In this document: in pieces, positions 44,837-52,690 of the stretch | Layout: every line of letters starts with the position of its first letter | Numbering within the stretch: position 1 is the first letter of the stretch | NCBI GenBank assembly: GCA_964525045.1 | Contig: CAZGFD010000011.1 | Location: 62,001 to 126,000 of the forward strand | Origin: G020348185 sp964525045 | Lineage (GTDB): Bacteria; Nitrospirota; Nitrospiria; Nitrospirales; UBA8639 | Reading direction: 5' to 3' | DNA length: 64,000 nucleotides | Translations under genes and position numbers: made by a program | Notes under the pieces: model-generated | What the model saw: only the letters and a program-made list of their open reading frames with translations | The model's database searches: none | Told to the model about the DNA's origin: nothing

Positions 44837-46747
44837 GTGTGTGGCATTGCTGGTCGATATAACTTTTTCTCTGGCGCCCCAGTAAGAGGGGAGCTTCTGA
44901 AAAAGATGTGCGACCTATTGGCCCATAGGGGACCGGACGGGCAGGGCATTTTTCATGATGGGCCTCTTGGACTTGGTCATCGGCGCCTTGCAGTGATCGA
45001 TCTGACGGAGCAGGCTCATCAACCAATGATGAGTGATGATGGAAATGTCTGCATTACCTACAATGGGGAAATTTATAACTTTCGGGAATTGAGAATTTCT
45101 CTCGAAGCTGTCGGTTATCACTTCCGTTCCCAAAGCGATACGGAAGTGGTGTTAGCGGCCTATCGGGAATACGGAGTTAAATGCCTGCACCACCTCAGAG
45201 GTATGTTTGCGTTTGCCATTTGGGATGCCCGTGAAAAAATGCTTTTCCTGGCCCGTGATCGAGTTGGGAAGAAGCCTCTGCTGTATTGGATTGATCGAGA
45301 CGGAATTGCGTTTGCTTCTGAACCAAAGGCCTTTCTAGCAGATCCCAATTTTAAATCAGAGGTCAATTTAGAGGCGATCTCGTACTATCTCACGTATCAA
45401 TATGTGCCCGCTCCCCGGTCGGCTTTTCGAGGGGTTCAAAAGCTCCAGCCAGCTCATTACCTCATTGTGAAGAATGGGAAAATTCACACTGAACGGTATT
45501 GGAAGTTGTCTTATGCGAATACATTTCACGGGTCAGAAGCCGATGCCTGTGAGGAATTACTGGATCAGTTGAAAAAGGCCGTTCAAGTCCGTCTCATCAG
45601 CGATGTGCCTCTTGGTGCTTTTCTCAGCGGAGGAATTGATTCCAGTGTGACGGTGGCGCTTATGGCCGAATTAGGTGTTTCTCCTTTAAAGACTTTTTCC
45701 ATCGGGTTTCAACAGCAGGAATACAACGAGCTGCCCTATGCCCGAAGCGTTGCCCATCAGTATCAAACCGAACACCAAGAATTCGTTGTGACCCCTCAGG
45801 CTGCCGATCTCTTTCCAAAACTTGTTTGGCATTACAACGAACCTTTTGCCGATCCATCGGCCATTCCATCTTTTTACCTGGCTGAAATGACCAAGAAACA
45901 TGTGACGGTTGCCCTGAATGGGGACGGTGGTGACGAGGATTTGGCGGGCTACGATCGGTATGTGGCCAATACCCTTTCTCGGTTCTATGGGTATCTTCCG
46001 CACTCTATGAGGTCTATTCTGAGAAGAACGTCCCAATGGATTTCCGGATCCCACCAACCTAAGAGCCTCTTGAGTAGGGCTCACCGCTTCATGGGAGTCT
46101 TGGATTTAGATCCTGAACACCGGTATGCACAGTGGATGAGTCATTTTCACCAATCACTCAAAGAAAAGGTTTGTACCCCAGAATTTTTGGACGAGACGAA
46201 TGGGGGAGATTCAACGGATTTGATTCTCAAAGCGTACAGGCAATCCGATGCATCGGATTTTATCGATGCGACGCTTGACGTTGATGTGAATACCTATTTG
46301 CCGGAAGACTTATTAGTCAAAGTCGATATTGCCACCATGGCCTATGGGCTTGAAGCCAGGTCACCCTTTCTAGATCATGAGGTCATGGAGTTCTGCGCGA
46401 GTCTTCCCTCTTGGATGAAATTACGGGGTTTCCAGAAAAAACGTATTTTAAAGTTGGGCATTGGAAATCGTTTGCCTCGGAAAATCATTAAGCGACCTAA
46501 AATGGGGTTTGGGGTGCCAATTGATGACTGGTTCCGCAAGGAGCTGAAAGACGTCGCCTATGATACCCTGTTGAGTTCGCAGGCCATTCAGCGAGGCTTT
46601 TTTCAGAGAAAAGCCGTTCAACAACTTCTCGATGAACATGTGGCTCATATTCGGGCTTGGCCATATCAGCTTTGGATCCTCCTTATGCTGGAATTATGGC
46701 ACCGGAGGTTTATTGATGGAAACGCAGAAATCGTGGGAAGACACTAA
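44837..46747 (+). CDS. asnB: Asparagine synthase-like glutamine amidotransferase (AsnB type)
   Basis: A 636-residue class II amidotransferase related to, but distinct from, the one at 36648. The glutaminase domain has CGIAGRYNFF, HRGPDGQG, HRRLAVIDL and YNGEIYNFRELR. The synthetase domain has LSGGIDSSVTVALMAEL and DGGDEDLAGYDRY. I set the start at GTG 44837 because the enzyme needs Cys2 exposed after Met removal. Reading from 44837 gives Met-Cys-Gly, with GGAG 6 bases upstream, while the longer frame from 44819 would bury the cysteine. It probably amidates a glycan or makes asparagine; context favours a sugar-modifying role. Confidence 0.92.
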   Translation: MCGIAGRYNFFSGAPVRGELLKKMCDLLAHRGPDGQGIFHDGPLGLGHRRLAVIDLTEQAHQPMMSDDGNVCITYNGEIYNFRELRISLEAVGYHFRSQSDTEVVLAAYREYGVKCLHHLRGMFAFAIWDAREKMLFLARDRVGKKPLLYWIDRDGIAFASEPKAFLADPNFKSEVNLEAISYYLTYQYVPAPRSAFRGVQKLQPAHYLIVKNGKIHTERYWKLSYANTFHGSEADACEELLDQLKKAVQVRLISDVPLGAFLSGGIDSSVTVALMAELGVSPLKTFSIGFQQQEYNELPYARSVAHQYQTEHQEFVVTPQAADLFPKLVWHYNEPFADPSAIPSFYLAEMTKKHVTVALNGDGGDEDLAGYDRYVANTLSRFYGYLPHSMRSILRRTSQWISGSHQPKSLLSRAHRFMGVLDLDPEHRYAQWMSHFHQSLKEKVCTPEFLDETNGGDSTDLILKAYRQSDASDFIDATLDVDVNTYLPEDLLVKVDIATMAYGLEARSPFLDHEVMEFCASLPSWMKLRGFQKKRILKLGIGNRLPRKIIKRPKMGFGVPIDDWFRKELKDVAYDTLLSSQAIQRGFFQRKAVQQLLDEHVAHIRAWPYQLWILLMLELWHRRFIDGNAEIVGRH

Positions 46748-47322
46748 CCTGTTGTATTGAAAAACGAACCATTTGGGTGAAATTTTGTCTTATATGAAAT
46801 TTTGAAGTAATTCCACATAGTTCCCATCAACCTCCGATTGTTGGAGTCAACAACTAACCATCCCTTTTTGGTAAATACTTCAGTCACAGCAGGAGAAGGT
46901 ACTCCCGGGGTTATATACGATTTGAAGGCGGAATGGGTCTTTGTTGTAGAGTCAATAGAGATCTGTCTGGTGTCAAAACCTGAATATCTCAATATTTTCT
47001 CTATAACTCGGCTTCTGTCATACCATTTTCCTTTCGATGCTATATAGACGTCTTTGGGCTCTCGTTCTGTGTTATAAGGAAGTCCCTCATTATTGGGTGC
47101 AACCGTAAGAACGGAGGCGTGAATTGATTTTATAAATTCAAGTTTTTCTTCATATGGGGATTCGTGCTCATGAGGGGCTATAATTTCCAGATATTTTGGA
47201 ATAAACCGCTCGTCTTCTTCTGTAATGGAATTGTCCACCCCGTTGGAGTAAAGGACGAAGAGCAGAAAGATACCCATGATCGCACACATAATAAATATAA
47301 ATGGATTTGAATTGATCTTCAT
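46744..47322 (-). CDS. Membrane-anchored protein with a transglutaminase-like domain apparently lacking catalytic residues
   Basis: A 192-residue protein with one N-terminal transmembrane helix (residues 8-28) and a periplasmic domain. The domain order YEEKLEFIKSIHASVL, WYDRSRVIEKILRYSGFDTRQISI, then PSPAVTEVFTKKGWLVVDSNNR recalls bacterial transglutaminase-like proteins. There a Cys precedes the DRSR-like helix and a His sits before the EV-x-x-x-GW-x-x-VD strand. Here Trp and Pro occupy those places, so activity is doubtful. I chose the ATG at 47322 over the TTG at 47352. It overlaps the asnB stop tail-to-tail by four bases. The fold assignment is by pattern only. Confidence 0.5.
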   Translation of the reverse strand: MKINSNPFIFIMCAIMGIFLLFVLYSNGVDNSITEEDERFIPKYLEIIAPHEHESPYEEKLEFIKSIHASVLTVAPNNEGLPYNTEREPKDVYIASKGKWYDRSRVIEKILRYSGFDTRQISIDSTTKTHSAFKSYITPGVPSPAVTEVFTKKGWLVVDSNNRRLMGTMWNYFKISYKTKFHPNGSFFNTTG

Positions 47323-47523
47323 TTCTGAATCGCCATCCAAGAAACCCCTCAAAGGCCTTTGAGTGGAACGTGTTCCGATTAAATGACTCGAAGGCCTGGC
47401 CCGAAAGGGAGTTGTTCAAAAAAGTATAAAGTAATTCAACCTCCATTGGTAAATGGATTCCCGTTGTGAGCTTATAGCTACAATTTCTGTGTAACGACGT
47501 GTATTTTTTTTAACTACCAATTA

Positions 47524-48774
47524 ATGGAACAAATCAAAGCACTCAATCGTAAATGGAGATCAGGGGCACCTATGGTGCGATCGGACCGGACTGCCCTGTT
47601 GTGGACTGTTCAGTCATGGGGACTAGGAGTTCTCACTTTTCTGAGTTTCTTTCCTCAATTGTTCCATTTAGAGGAATACATATTTTTTACTCTTTTGGTA
47701 TTGGCTCTCGGAATGACCTGGGTGGAGGGAAGCGCGAGTTGGATTCGGACCCCAATCGATCTGCCCCTCCTGTTACTTATTGGTTGGATCCTCTTGTCGA
47801 TACCCTTTGCGATTGATCCTGTTTACAGTTTTGGAGAATGGCGTAAATTGGTCGCGTCGGTTTTGGTGTTTTATTGGGTGTTAATATTAATGCAAAAAAA
47901 TGGGCATGAGAGGATCGGCTTGATCCTTTTAGCGGCAGTCGTGCTTGGTATTGTTCTGCAGTGCAGTTATGCGCTTATTGATTTTGTGACGCAGGGAGGG
48001 AGCTGGAAACACCGTATGGTTCGAGCCTCCGCTCCGGGTTCCGGGTTTCAGGAACTGACGACCTATCTGGTGATGGTTATTCCATTGATGATCGTGACCA
48101 TTATCGTCTCAGGAACCTGGTGGAAACGGCTCATTTCCTCTGGAGCCCTTTGCCTTGCCTTGCTTTCCCACGTCCTTACCTACACCCGAGCCGGATGGTT
48201 AGGGATGTTGGCTCAAGGAATTGGATTTGGGGTATTTACCAAACGTCCGGCAATACGAATCGCCTTATTTATTGGATTAGCGCTGGCCTGTTTCGGTTTG
48301 TATTTCATCTTTGAAATGGGATACCACGTCGGTACCTTTAATTTCTGGACGTTGAATGTGAGGTTGGCAGTTTGGGAGCTAGCCGTTCAGGAAATGCTCA
48401 AACAGCCAATTTTTGGTTTAGGATTTGGGATTAGTACCTTTGAGCCCTGGATAGATGATACGCCGAGTGGAGATAGGCGAGTGCATTTGCACAATACCTT
48501 TTTGATGTTCGGAGTGGGTAGTGGTTGGCCTGCTCTTTTCTTGTTCGTATGGGTTCTTGTCGACGCTGTTCGCACCCTTTCGAGTCAGGCATCGAAAATG
48601 ACGGATCCCCTTCCCTGTGGGATAATGGTTGGCGCGGCCCTTATGGTCCTTGGATTTATCGTGCGCAATCTATTCGATTATATGTTCAAGGGGAGTCTTG
48701 CCTATTTGTTTTGGATTATCCTGGCCGTTGGTTTAGCGAATAGTATTAAAATGTCGAAGACCGTTCGACAATAA
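47524..48774 (+). CDS. O-antigen ligase family membrane protein (WaaL/Wzy_C type)
   Basis: A 416-residue polytopic membrane protein, the closest relative in the window of the 2215 product. They share EEYIFFTLLVLALG, SWIRTPIDLPLLLLIGWIL and SFGEWRKLVASVLVFYW. The Wzy_C core has FGLGFGISTFEPW and HLHNTFLMFGVGSGWPA. It probably acts at the periplasmic face as ligase or polymerase. It starts at ATG 47524 after a run of T residues. The short divergent gap to the 47322 gene (about 200 bases) should hold promoters for both. Having three such paralogues spread over 45 kb suggests duplication with module shuffling. Confidence 0.86.
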   Translation: MEQIKALNRKWRSGAPMVRSDRTALLWTVQSWGLGVLTFLSFFPQLFHLEEYIFFTLLVLALGMTWVEGSASWIRTPIDLPLLLLIGWILLSIPFAIDPVYSFGEWRKLVASVLVFYWVLILMQKNGHERIGLILLAAVVLGIVLQCSYALIDFVTQGGSWKHRMVRASAPGSGFQELTTYLVMVIPLMIVTIIVSGTWWKRLISSGALCLALLSHVLTYTRAGWLGMLAQGIGFGVFTKRPAIRIALFIGLALACFGLYFIFEMGYHVGTFNFWTLNVRLAVWELAVQEMLKQPIFGLGFGISTFEPWIDDTPSGDRRVHLHNTFLMFGVGSGWPALFLFVWVLVDAVRTLSSQASKMTDPLPCGIMVGAALMVLGFIVRNLFDYMFKGSLAYLFWIILAVGLANSIKMSKTVRQ

Positions 48775-49043
48775 TTTGCTTTCTCCTGAAAACTTGGCCT
48801 GTCCTAGTTGGTTCCCTCTCTGAAAGCGATCTAATTAATAAAATTTTATAGTCATTTTTGCGAAAACAACAAAATAACATTTCCATTCAATATAGACAGC
48901 GAAGTGGACTTTTTTTCAAGGAGAAAATGGCTCTTGTATGGGAAAAAGCTGAGTAAAGTATCAAAGCACCAGTTTCCGAAAGGGAAAGTGCCCCCTATGT
49001 TAATGATGAATTTCAGGGCATTGAGTATAGGTTGTGTTTTTGT

Positions 49044-49781
49044 TTAGGCACGAACCAATTCGATATCTACAAAGCTGCTTAGCGGTGGTAACATTCGTGA
49101 CAGGGTATCATCCAAGGTGCTCGCGTATTGAAAAAATTTTTCTGGGAGAAGACTCCAGGATTTTAAGCCGCCAGCTAACCAATAGCACAGAGGAGAATGG
49201 GGTATGATGGAATGTATCCCTAAGTCAGGAAAAAGTTGTTCAAAACGTTTTCGGTCACGATAGAAAATGATCCAACAGAGGGCTCCATTTGCCCCGGAAA
49301 GGGGTCCAGTTGTGTGAAACGCCCATGTGTGAGCCTCGGGGTTAAAGGGTTCGTGATGCAAAAATTTGAAAATCCAATTACTGAACCAACCGAGATATTG
49401 ATCGACAATGAGGATCCGTCCTTTCGGCTGCAAGCAGCGCCGAGCCTCCTCAAAAAAGCGCTCTACGTCGGGGATATGGTGTAGGGTGTTGAGCAAGAAA
49501 ATGGCGCGTAACGAACCATTTTTAAAAGGCATCTGCTTGGCATCGCTACATAAATCAACTGTGGCATAGGGCAAAATATCGGTCGTGATAATTTCAGGAA
49601 TTATGTGTTTGGAGAAACCCGCCCCGGAACCAATTTCGACGATTTGGCCTGTCTGAGGACAGCGTTCCAAGCATTCAACATACCGTTGGTAAAATTTCGT
49701 GTAGAGTAATCGAAGTGAAGGTTTTCTTAAGATGAGTTGACGTAAATCATGGGCACGATCGGCACAATCCAGATGACTCAT
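49044..49781 (-). CDS. Class I SAM-dependent methyltransferase
   Basis: A 245-residue methyltransferase of the UbiE/Methyltransf_11 type. It has IVEIGSGAGFSKHII (motif I), VDLCSDAKQMPFKNGSL, FLLNTLHHIPDVERFFEEARRCLQPKGRILIVDQ and YLGWFSNWIFKF. The substrate is unknown; neighbours suggest a sugar or lipid-linked intermediate. It starts at ATG 49781, whose first base is shared with the stop of the IS6-type remnant frame, so that remnant may once have driven or disrupted its expression. It is convergent with the ligase-family gene at 47524 across about 270 AT-rich bases. Confidence 0.85.
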   Translation of the reverse strand: MSHLDCADRAHDLRQLILRKPSLRLLYTKFYQRYVECLERCPQTGQIVEIGSGAGFSKHIIPEIITTDILPYATVDLCSDAKQMPFKNGSLRAIFLLNTLHHIPDVERFFEEARRCLQPKGRILIVDQYLGWFSNWIFKFLHHEPFNPEAHTWAFHTTGPLSGANGALCWIIFYRDRKRFEQLFPDLGIHSIIPHSPLCYWLAGGLKSWSLLPEKFFQYASTLDDTLSRMLPPLSSFVDIELVRA

Positions 49782-50020
49782 TAGGGTATTGTCCTATTAG
49801 CGCAGGTTGGATACGACAGAGTCCGACAGGGAGAGGTATTTGGTATCAATTGTCGAATACTCTCGTCGGAAAACTCGTATAAGACAGTGTCACCTTGCTC
49901 GGCAAGAAGATCTTTCCCTTCACCGAAATTGCGGCAGAAGCGGTGGTTAAGCCAGTTGGCATGGCTGATGAATTCGGATGGAAAGCGGTCACCGTGGTAG
50001 TCGGGTGTTCGATTGTTCAT
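49781..50020 (-). pseudogene. Remnant of an IS6-family transposase N-terminus
   Basis: A 79-codon frame whose segment YHGDRFPSEFISHANWLNHR followed by FCRNFGEGKDLLAEQGDTV aligns by eye with the IS6/IS240 N-terminus (Y-x-G-x-RFPxEIIxHAVWLYxRFxLSxRDVEELLAERG). After a short ESIRQL match (the family has ETIRRW) the frame loses the pattern. The DDE catalytic domain is missing and I see no terminal repeats. It is a decayed insertion sequence in a region where strands and modules change. Confidence 0.65.
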
Positions 50021-50088
50021 CGGCTATAGGTGCTAGTTCCTGCATCAATTGACAATTCCCTCAAGAACAATTCTTTAAAGTTCTGATG

Positions 50089-50949
50089 TTAGTTGGATGG
50101 CCTTAGTAGGATATCAACGCTTTCTCCTGTTTTTTTAGGAAAACTGCTTCTTTTCAAAGCTAAACATGTATTCGTGTCAAGGTCAAAAGCCGAATAGCTC
50201 AATGAGTGAATCAAAGATAACAGACCATCAAAACTATAATCCTTCCGGTCGTGAAGATAGGGAGCCACTTCCATTAGAATTATTGGGCGAAGATTTTTAA
50301 GAGTTTGTCTTCCTCCTGCCAACACCCCAAATTCGTACCCATCAACATCCAGTTTTACTAAGTCCAGTTTGGGAATATTCAGTTCATTCACTAATTCATC
50401 CAGAGTTTGCATACGCGCGGTCTCTGTGCTTTGAGGTTTACCCAGAAAATCTGGATCAAGTGTTGGCTCCTGGGTATTTAGTGGCCAACTTGAAGGTATC
50501 GCACCCGGTAAAATCTGGTTGGGTTCACCCAGCATGGCGTGGATTACATGAATTCGTTCGGCCAAGTCCGGATTCAATTGAATATTTTTTTGTAATCTAC
50601 GAACAGCAGAATTAGTTGCCTCAACGGCAATTACCTTGCCCATAGGGCCAACTTTCTTTGCAAGTGGTAGGGTGTGAGCACCATTGTTGGCCCCGATATC
50701 CATGACCGTATCATTAAGGTTCGTGGTTTGAATCAATACTTTGCTGGTTAAGGGTTCATATACGTTAAGGAAAATAGCCAGATCAAGTCCGTCATTGATA
50801 TCAAGGTGCCAGAGGATATCTCCACGCCGTTTGGTTTGGATAATGCCATTATGGCCCAATATTTTTGAGGAATAGCGTAGTGCCCGAGAAATGATTCTGG
50901 CGACAAAAATTTTTTGTTTCGTTGGTAGAGAAAGGTAGCCAGTGGACAT
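50089..50949 (-). CDS. FkbM-family methyltransferase
   Basis: A 286-residue SAM-dependent methyltransferase. It has DTVMDIGANNGAHTLPLAKKVG (SAM loop), VIAVEATNSAV (acidic loop) and the FkbM hallmark LDLVKLDVDGYEFGVLAGG, followed by LMEVAPYL. The frame opens at a TTG at 50958; I chose the ATG at 50949. Its start is only a few bases from the first possible start of the divergent gene at 50953, so at least one of the two probably starts further in. It is expected to methylate a sugar hydroxyl. Confidence 0.85.
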   Translation of the reverse strand: MSTGYLSLPTKQKIFVARIISRALRYSSKILGHNGIIQTKRRGDILWHLDINDGLDLAIFLNVYEPLTSKVLIQTTNLNDTVMDIGANNGAHTLPLAKKVGPMGKVIAVEATNSAVRRLQKNIQLNPDLAERIHVIHAMLGEPNQILPGAIPSSWPLNTQEPTLDPDFLGKPQSTETARMQTLDELVNELNIPKLDLVKLDVDGYEFGVLAGGRQTLKNLRPIILMEVAPYLHDRKDYSFDGLLSLIHSLSYSAFDLDTNTCLALKRSSFPKKTGESVDILLRPSN

Positions 50950-50952
50950 AAT

Positions 50953-52482
50953 ATGCAATTTAGCGGTATTGTCAGTTCAGCGCAATACAAACCCCCAGGC
51001 CCTATCGTGGGCGATTGTTTGATTTCCTTCCCAGCATCTACTTCTGTGACTACTGAATACATCAAAGTAGAGAGGTTGAAATTTTTTCAAACCCGTCAAG
51101 CGTTTTGGAGGCAATATTACCGTGATCCCTTCAGATCGTGGGGTGGCTATTACCGTCAGCGGTTAATGGTCACCTATCGGAATCTCATTCCAGAAGGTTC
51201 GAATGTGCTTGAAGTGGGGTGTGCCTGTGGAGATCTTTTGACTGCACTCGACCCATCACAGGGAGTGGGCGTTGATTTCTGTCCGGAAGCCTTGGAAAAA
51301 GCGAGATTGGCCCACCCCCAATTCGATTTCGTTCTGGCAGATGTTCACGAATTAAACTTGGGGGAAAGAGTATTTGACTACATTGTAATTTCGGACCTCG
51401 TCAATGATTTGTGGGATGTTCAGGGGATGCTGGGTCAGTTGCAGCCCTATTGTGCTTCTCATACACGATTGATCTTCAATTTTCACAGCCACTTGTGGAA
51501 CATTCCTCTTCGGGTGGCGCAGACATTGGGCATTGCGTCCCCCAATCTCCCACAGAATTGGCTAACCCGTCACGATATGGCTAACCTCCTGGAGATTTCC
51601 GGGTTTGAGCCGTTAAGGGATTGGGAGGAAATCGTGGCCCCGCTAAAAGTGCCTTTTGTCTCTAATTTTGCCAATCGCTATCTAGCCAAAATCTTTCCCT
51701 TTCGTATTTTTGCTTTGGCGAATTTCATGGTAGCCCGACCGCTCAATAAAGCCCTCTCCAAAAATCCCACAGTATCAGTGGTCGTGCCTGCGAGAAACGA
51801 GTCTGGCCATATTGCCGAATTGATGGACGGCATCCCCGAGATGGGGGGAGGCACCGAAATTATTTTTGTGGAAGGGAATTCTACGGATGATACCTACCAA
51901 GTCATTGAGAAGTTGATTGCTAGTTCTCTCAGGCGAAATTGCAAGCTACTTAAGCAACCAGGAAAAGGAAAAGGTGACGCTGTCCGGGCAGGGTTTGAGG
52001 TTGCCAAAGGAGATATGTTGATGATTCTCGATGCAGATATCACTGTGCCTCCGGAAGATCTTCCTCGATTTTTTGAATTGATGGTCGCTGGAACAGCGGA
52101 GTTTGTAAATGGGGTGCGCTTGGTTTACCCCATGGAAGACGAGGCTATGCAGTTTGCCAATTTGATAGGAAACAAATTCTTCAGTTGGGCATTCAGTTGG
52201 CTCTTAGGGCAACCGATACGAGATACGCTTTGCGGAACCAAAGTCCTGTGGCGAACTGATAATCAGCGGCTCGCTGAAAACCGATCGTATTTTGGGGACT
52301 TCGATCCATTTGGTGATTTCGACCTACTTTTTGGTGCCGCGCGGTTCAATCTCAAGATCATGGAAGTGCCAATTCGTTACAGGGCGCGACGGTATGGGGA
52401 GACTAATATTTCACGATGGGAACATGGATGGCTGCTATTGAAGATGGTTGCCTTTGCAGCCCGTAGGATAAAATTCATTTAG
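50953..52482 (+). CDS. Fusion of a SAM-dependent methyltransferase and a GT2 glycosyltransferase
   Basis: A 509-residue two-domain protein. Residues about 80-230 are a class I methyltransferase (NVLEVGCACGDLL, GVGVDFCPEALEKARL, VFDYIVISDLVNDLWD). Residues about 270-505 are a GT2 domain of the dolichyl-phosphate-mannose-synthase type (VSVVVPARNESGHIAELM, FVEGNSTDDT, GKGKGDAVRAGF and metal site LILDADITVPPEDL-like, with FGDFDLLF later). Both halves look complete. The start is uncertain: ATG 50953 leaves almost no room for a promoter against the divergent gene, and GTG 51046 or another internal start may be used. It probably makes and modifies a lipid-linked sugar, by inference. Confidence 0.85.
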   Translation: MQFSGIVSSAQYKPPGPIVGDCLISFPASTSVTTEYIKVERLKFFQTRQAFWRQYYRDPFRSWGGYYRQRLMVTYRNLIPEGSNVLEVGCACGDLLTALDPSQGVGVDFCPEALEKARLAHPQFDFVLADVHELNLGERVFDYIVISDLVNDLWDVQGMLGQLQPYCASHTRLIFNFHSHLWNIPLRVAQTLGIASPNLPQNWLTRHDMANLLEISGFEPLRDWEEIVAPLKVPFVSNFANRYLAKIFPFRIFALANFMVARPLNKALSKNPTVSVVVPARNESGHIAELMDGIPEMGGGTEIIFVEGNSTDDTYQVIEKLIASSLRRNCKLLKQPGKGKGDAVRAGFEVAKGDMLMILDADITVPPEDLPRFFELMVAGTAEFVNGVRLVYPMEDEAMQFANLIGNKFFSWAFSWLLGQPIRDTLCGTKVLWRTDNQRLAENRSYFGDFDPFGDFDLLFGAARFNLKIMEVPIRYRARRYGETNISRWEHGWLLLKMVAFAARRIKFI

Positions 52483-52690
52483 ATCCATTGGGCGTGATTG
52501 GCATTTTTCCTGAGGACGTGGATAGAGCCAATTGGCATGCCTGAAGATTCCAAGTGAAGAGCAGTAATCCAGCCGGTTAAATGTTTGGGAGTTCATGGGG
52601 CCAGTGTGGCAGATTAAGGAGGTTGAAGGGATCTTAAACTCGAAACCCAAAACGCGAAATGGTTCCACCCCGACCTTATTCAACATCCTG

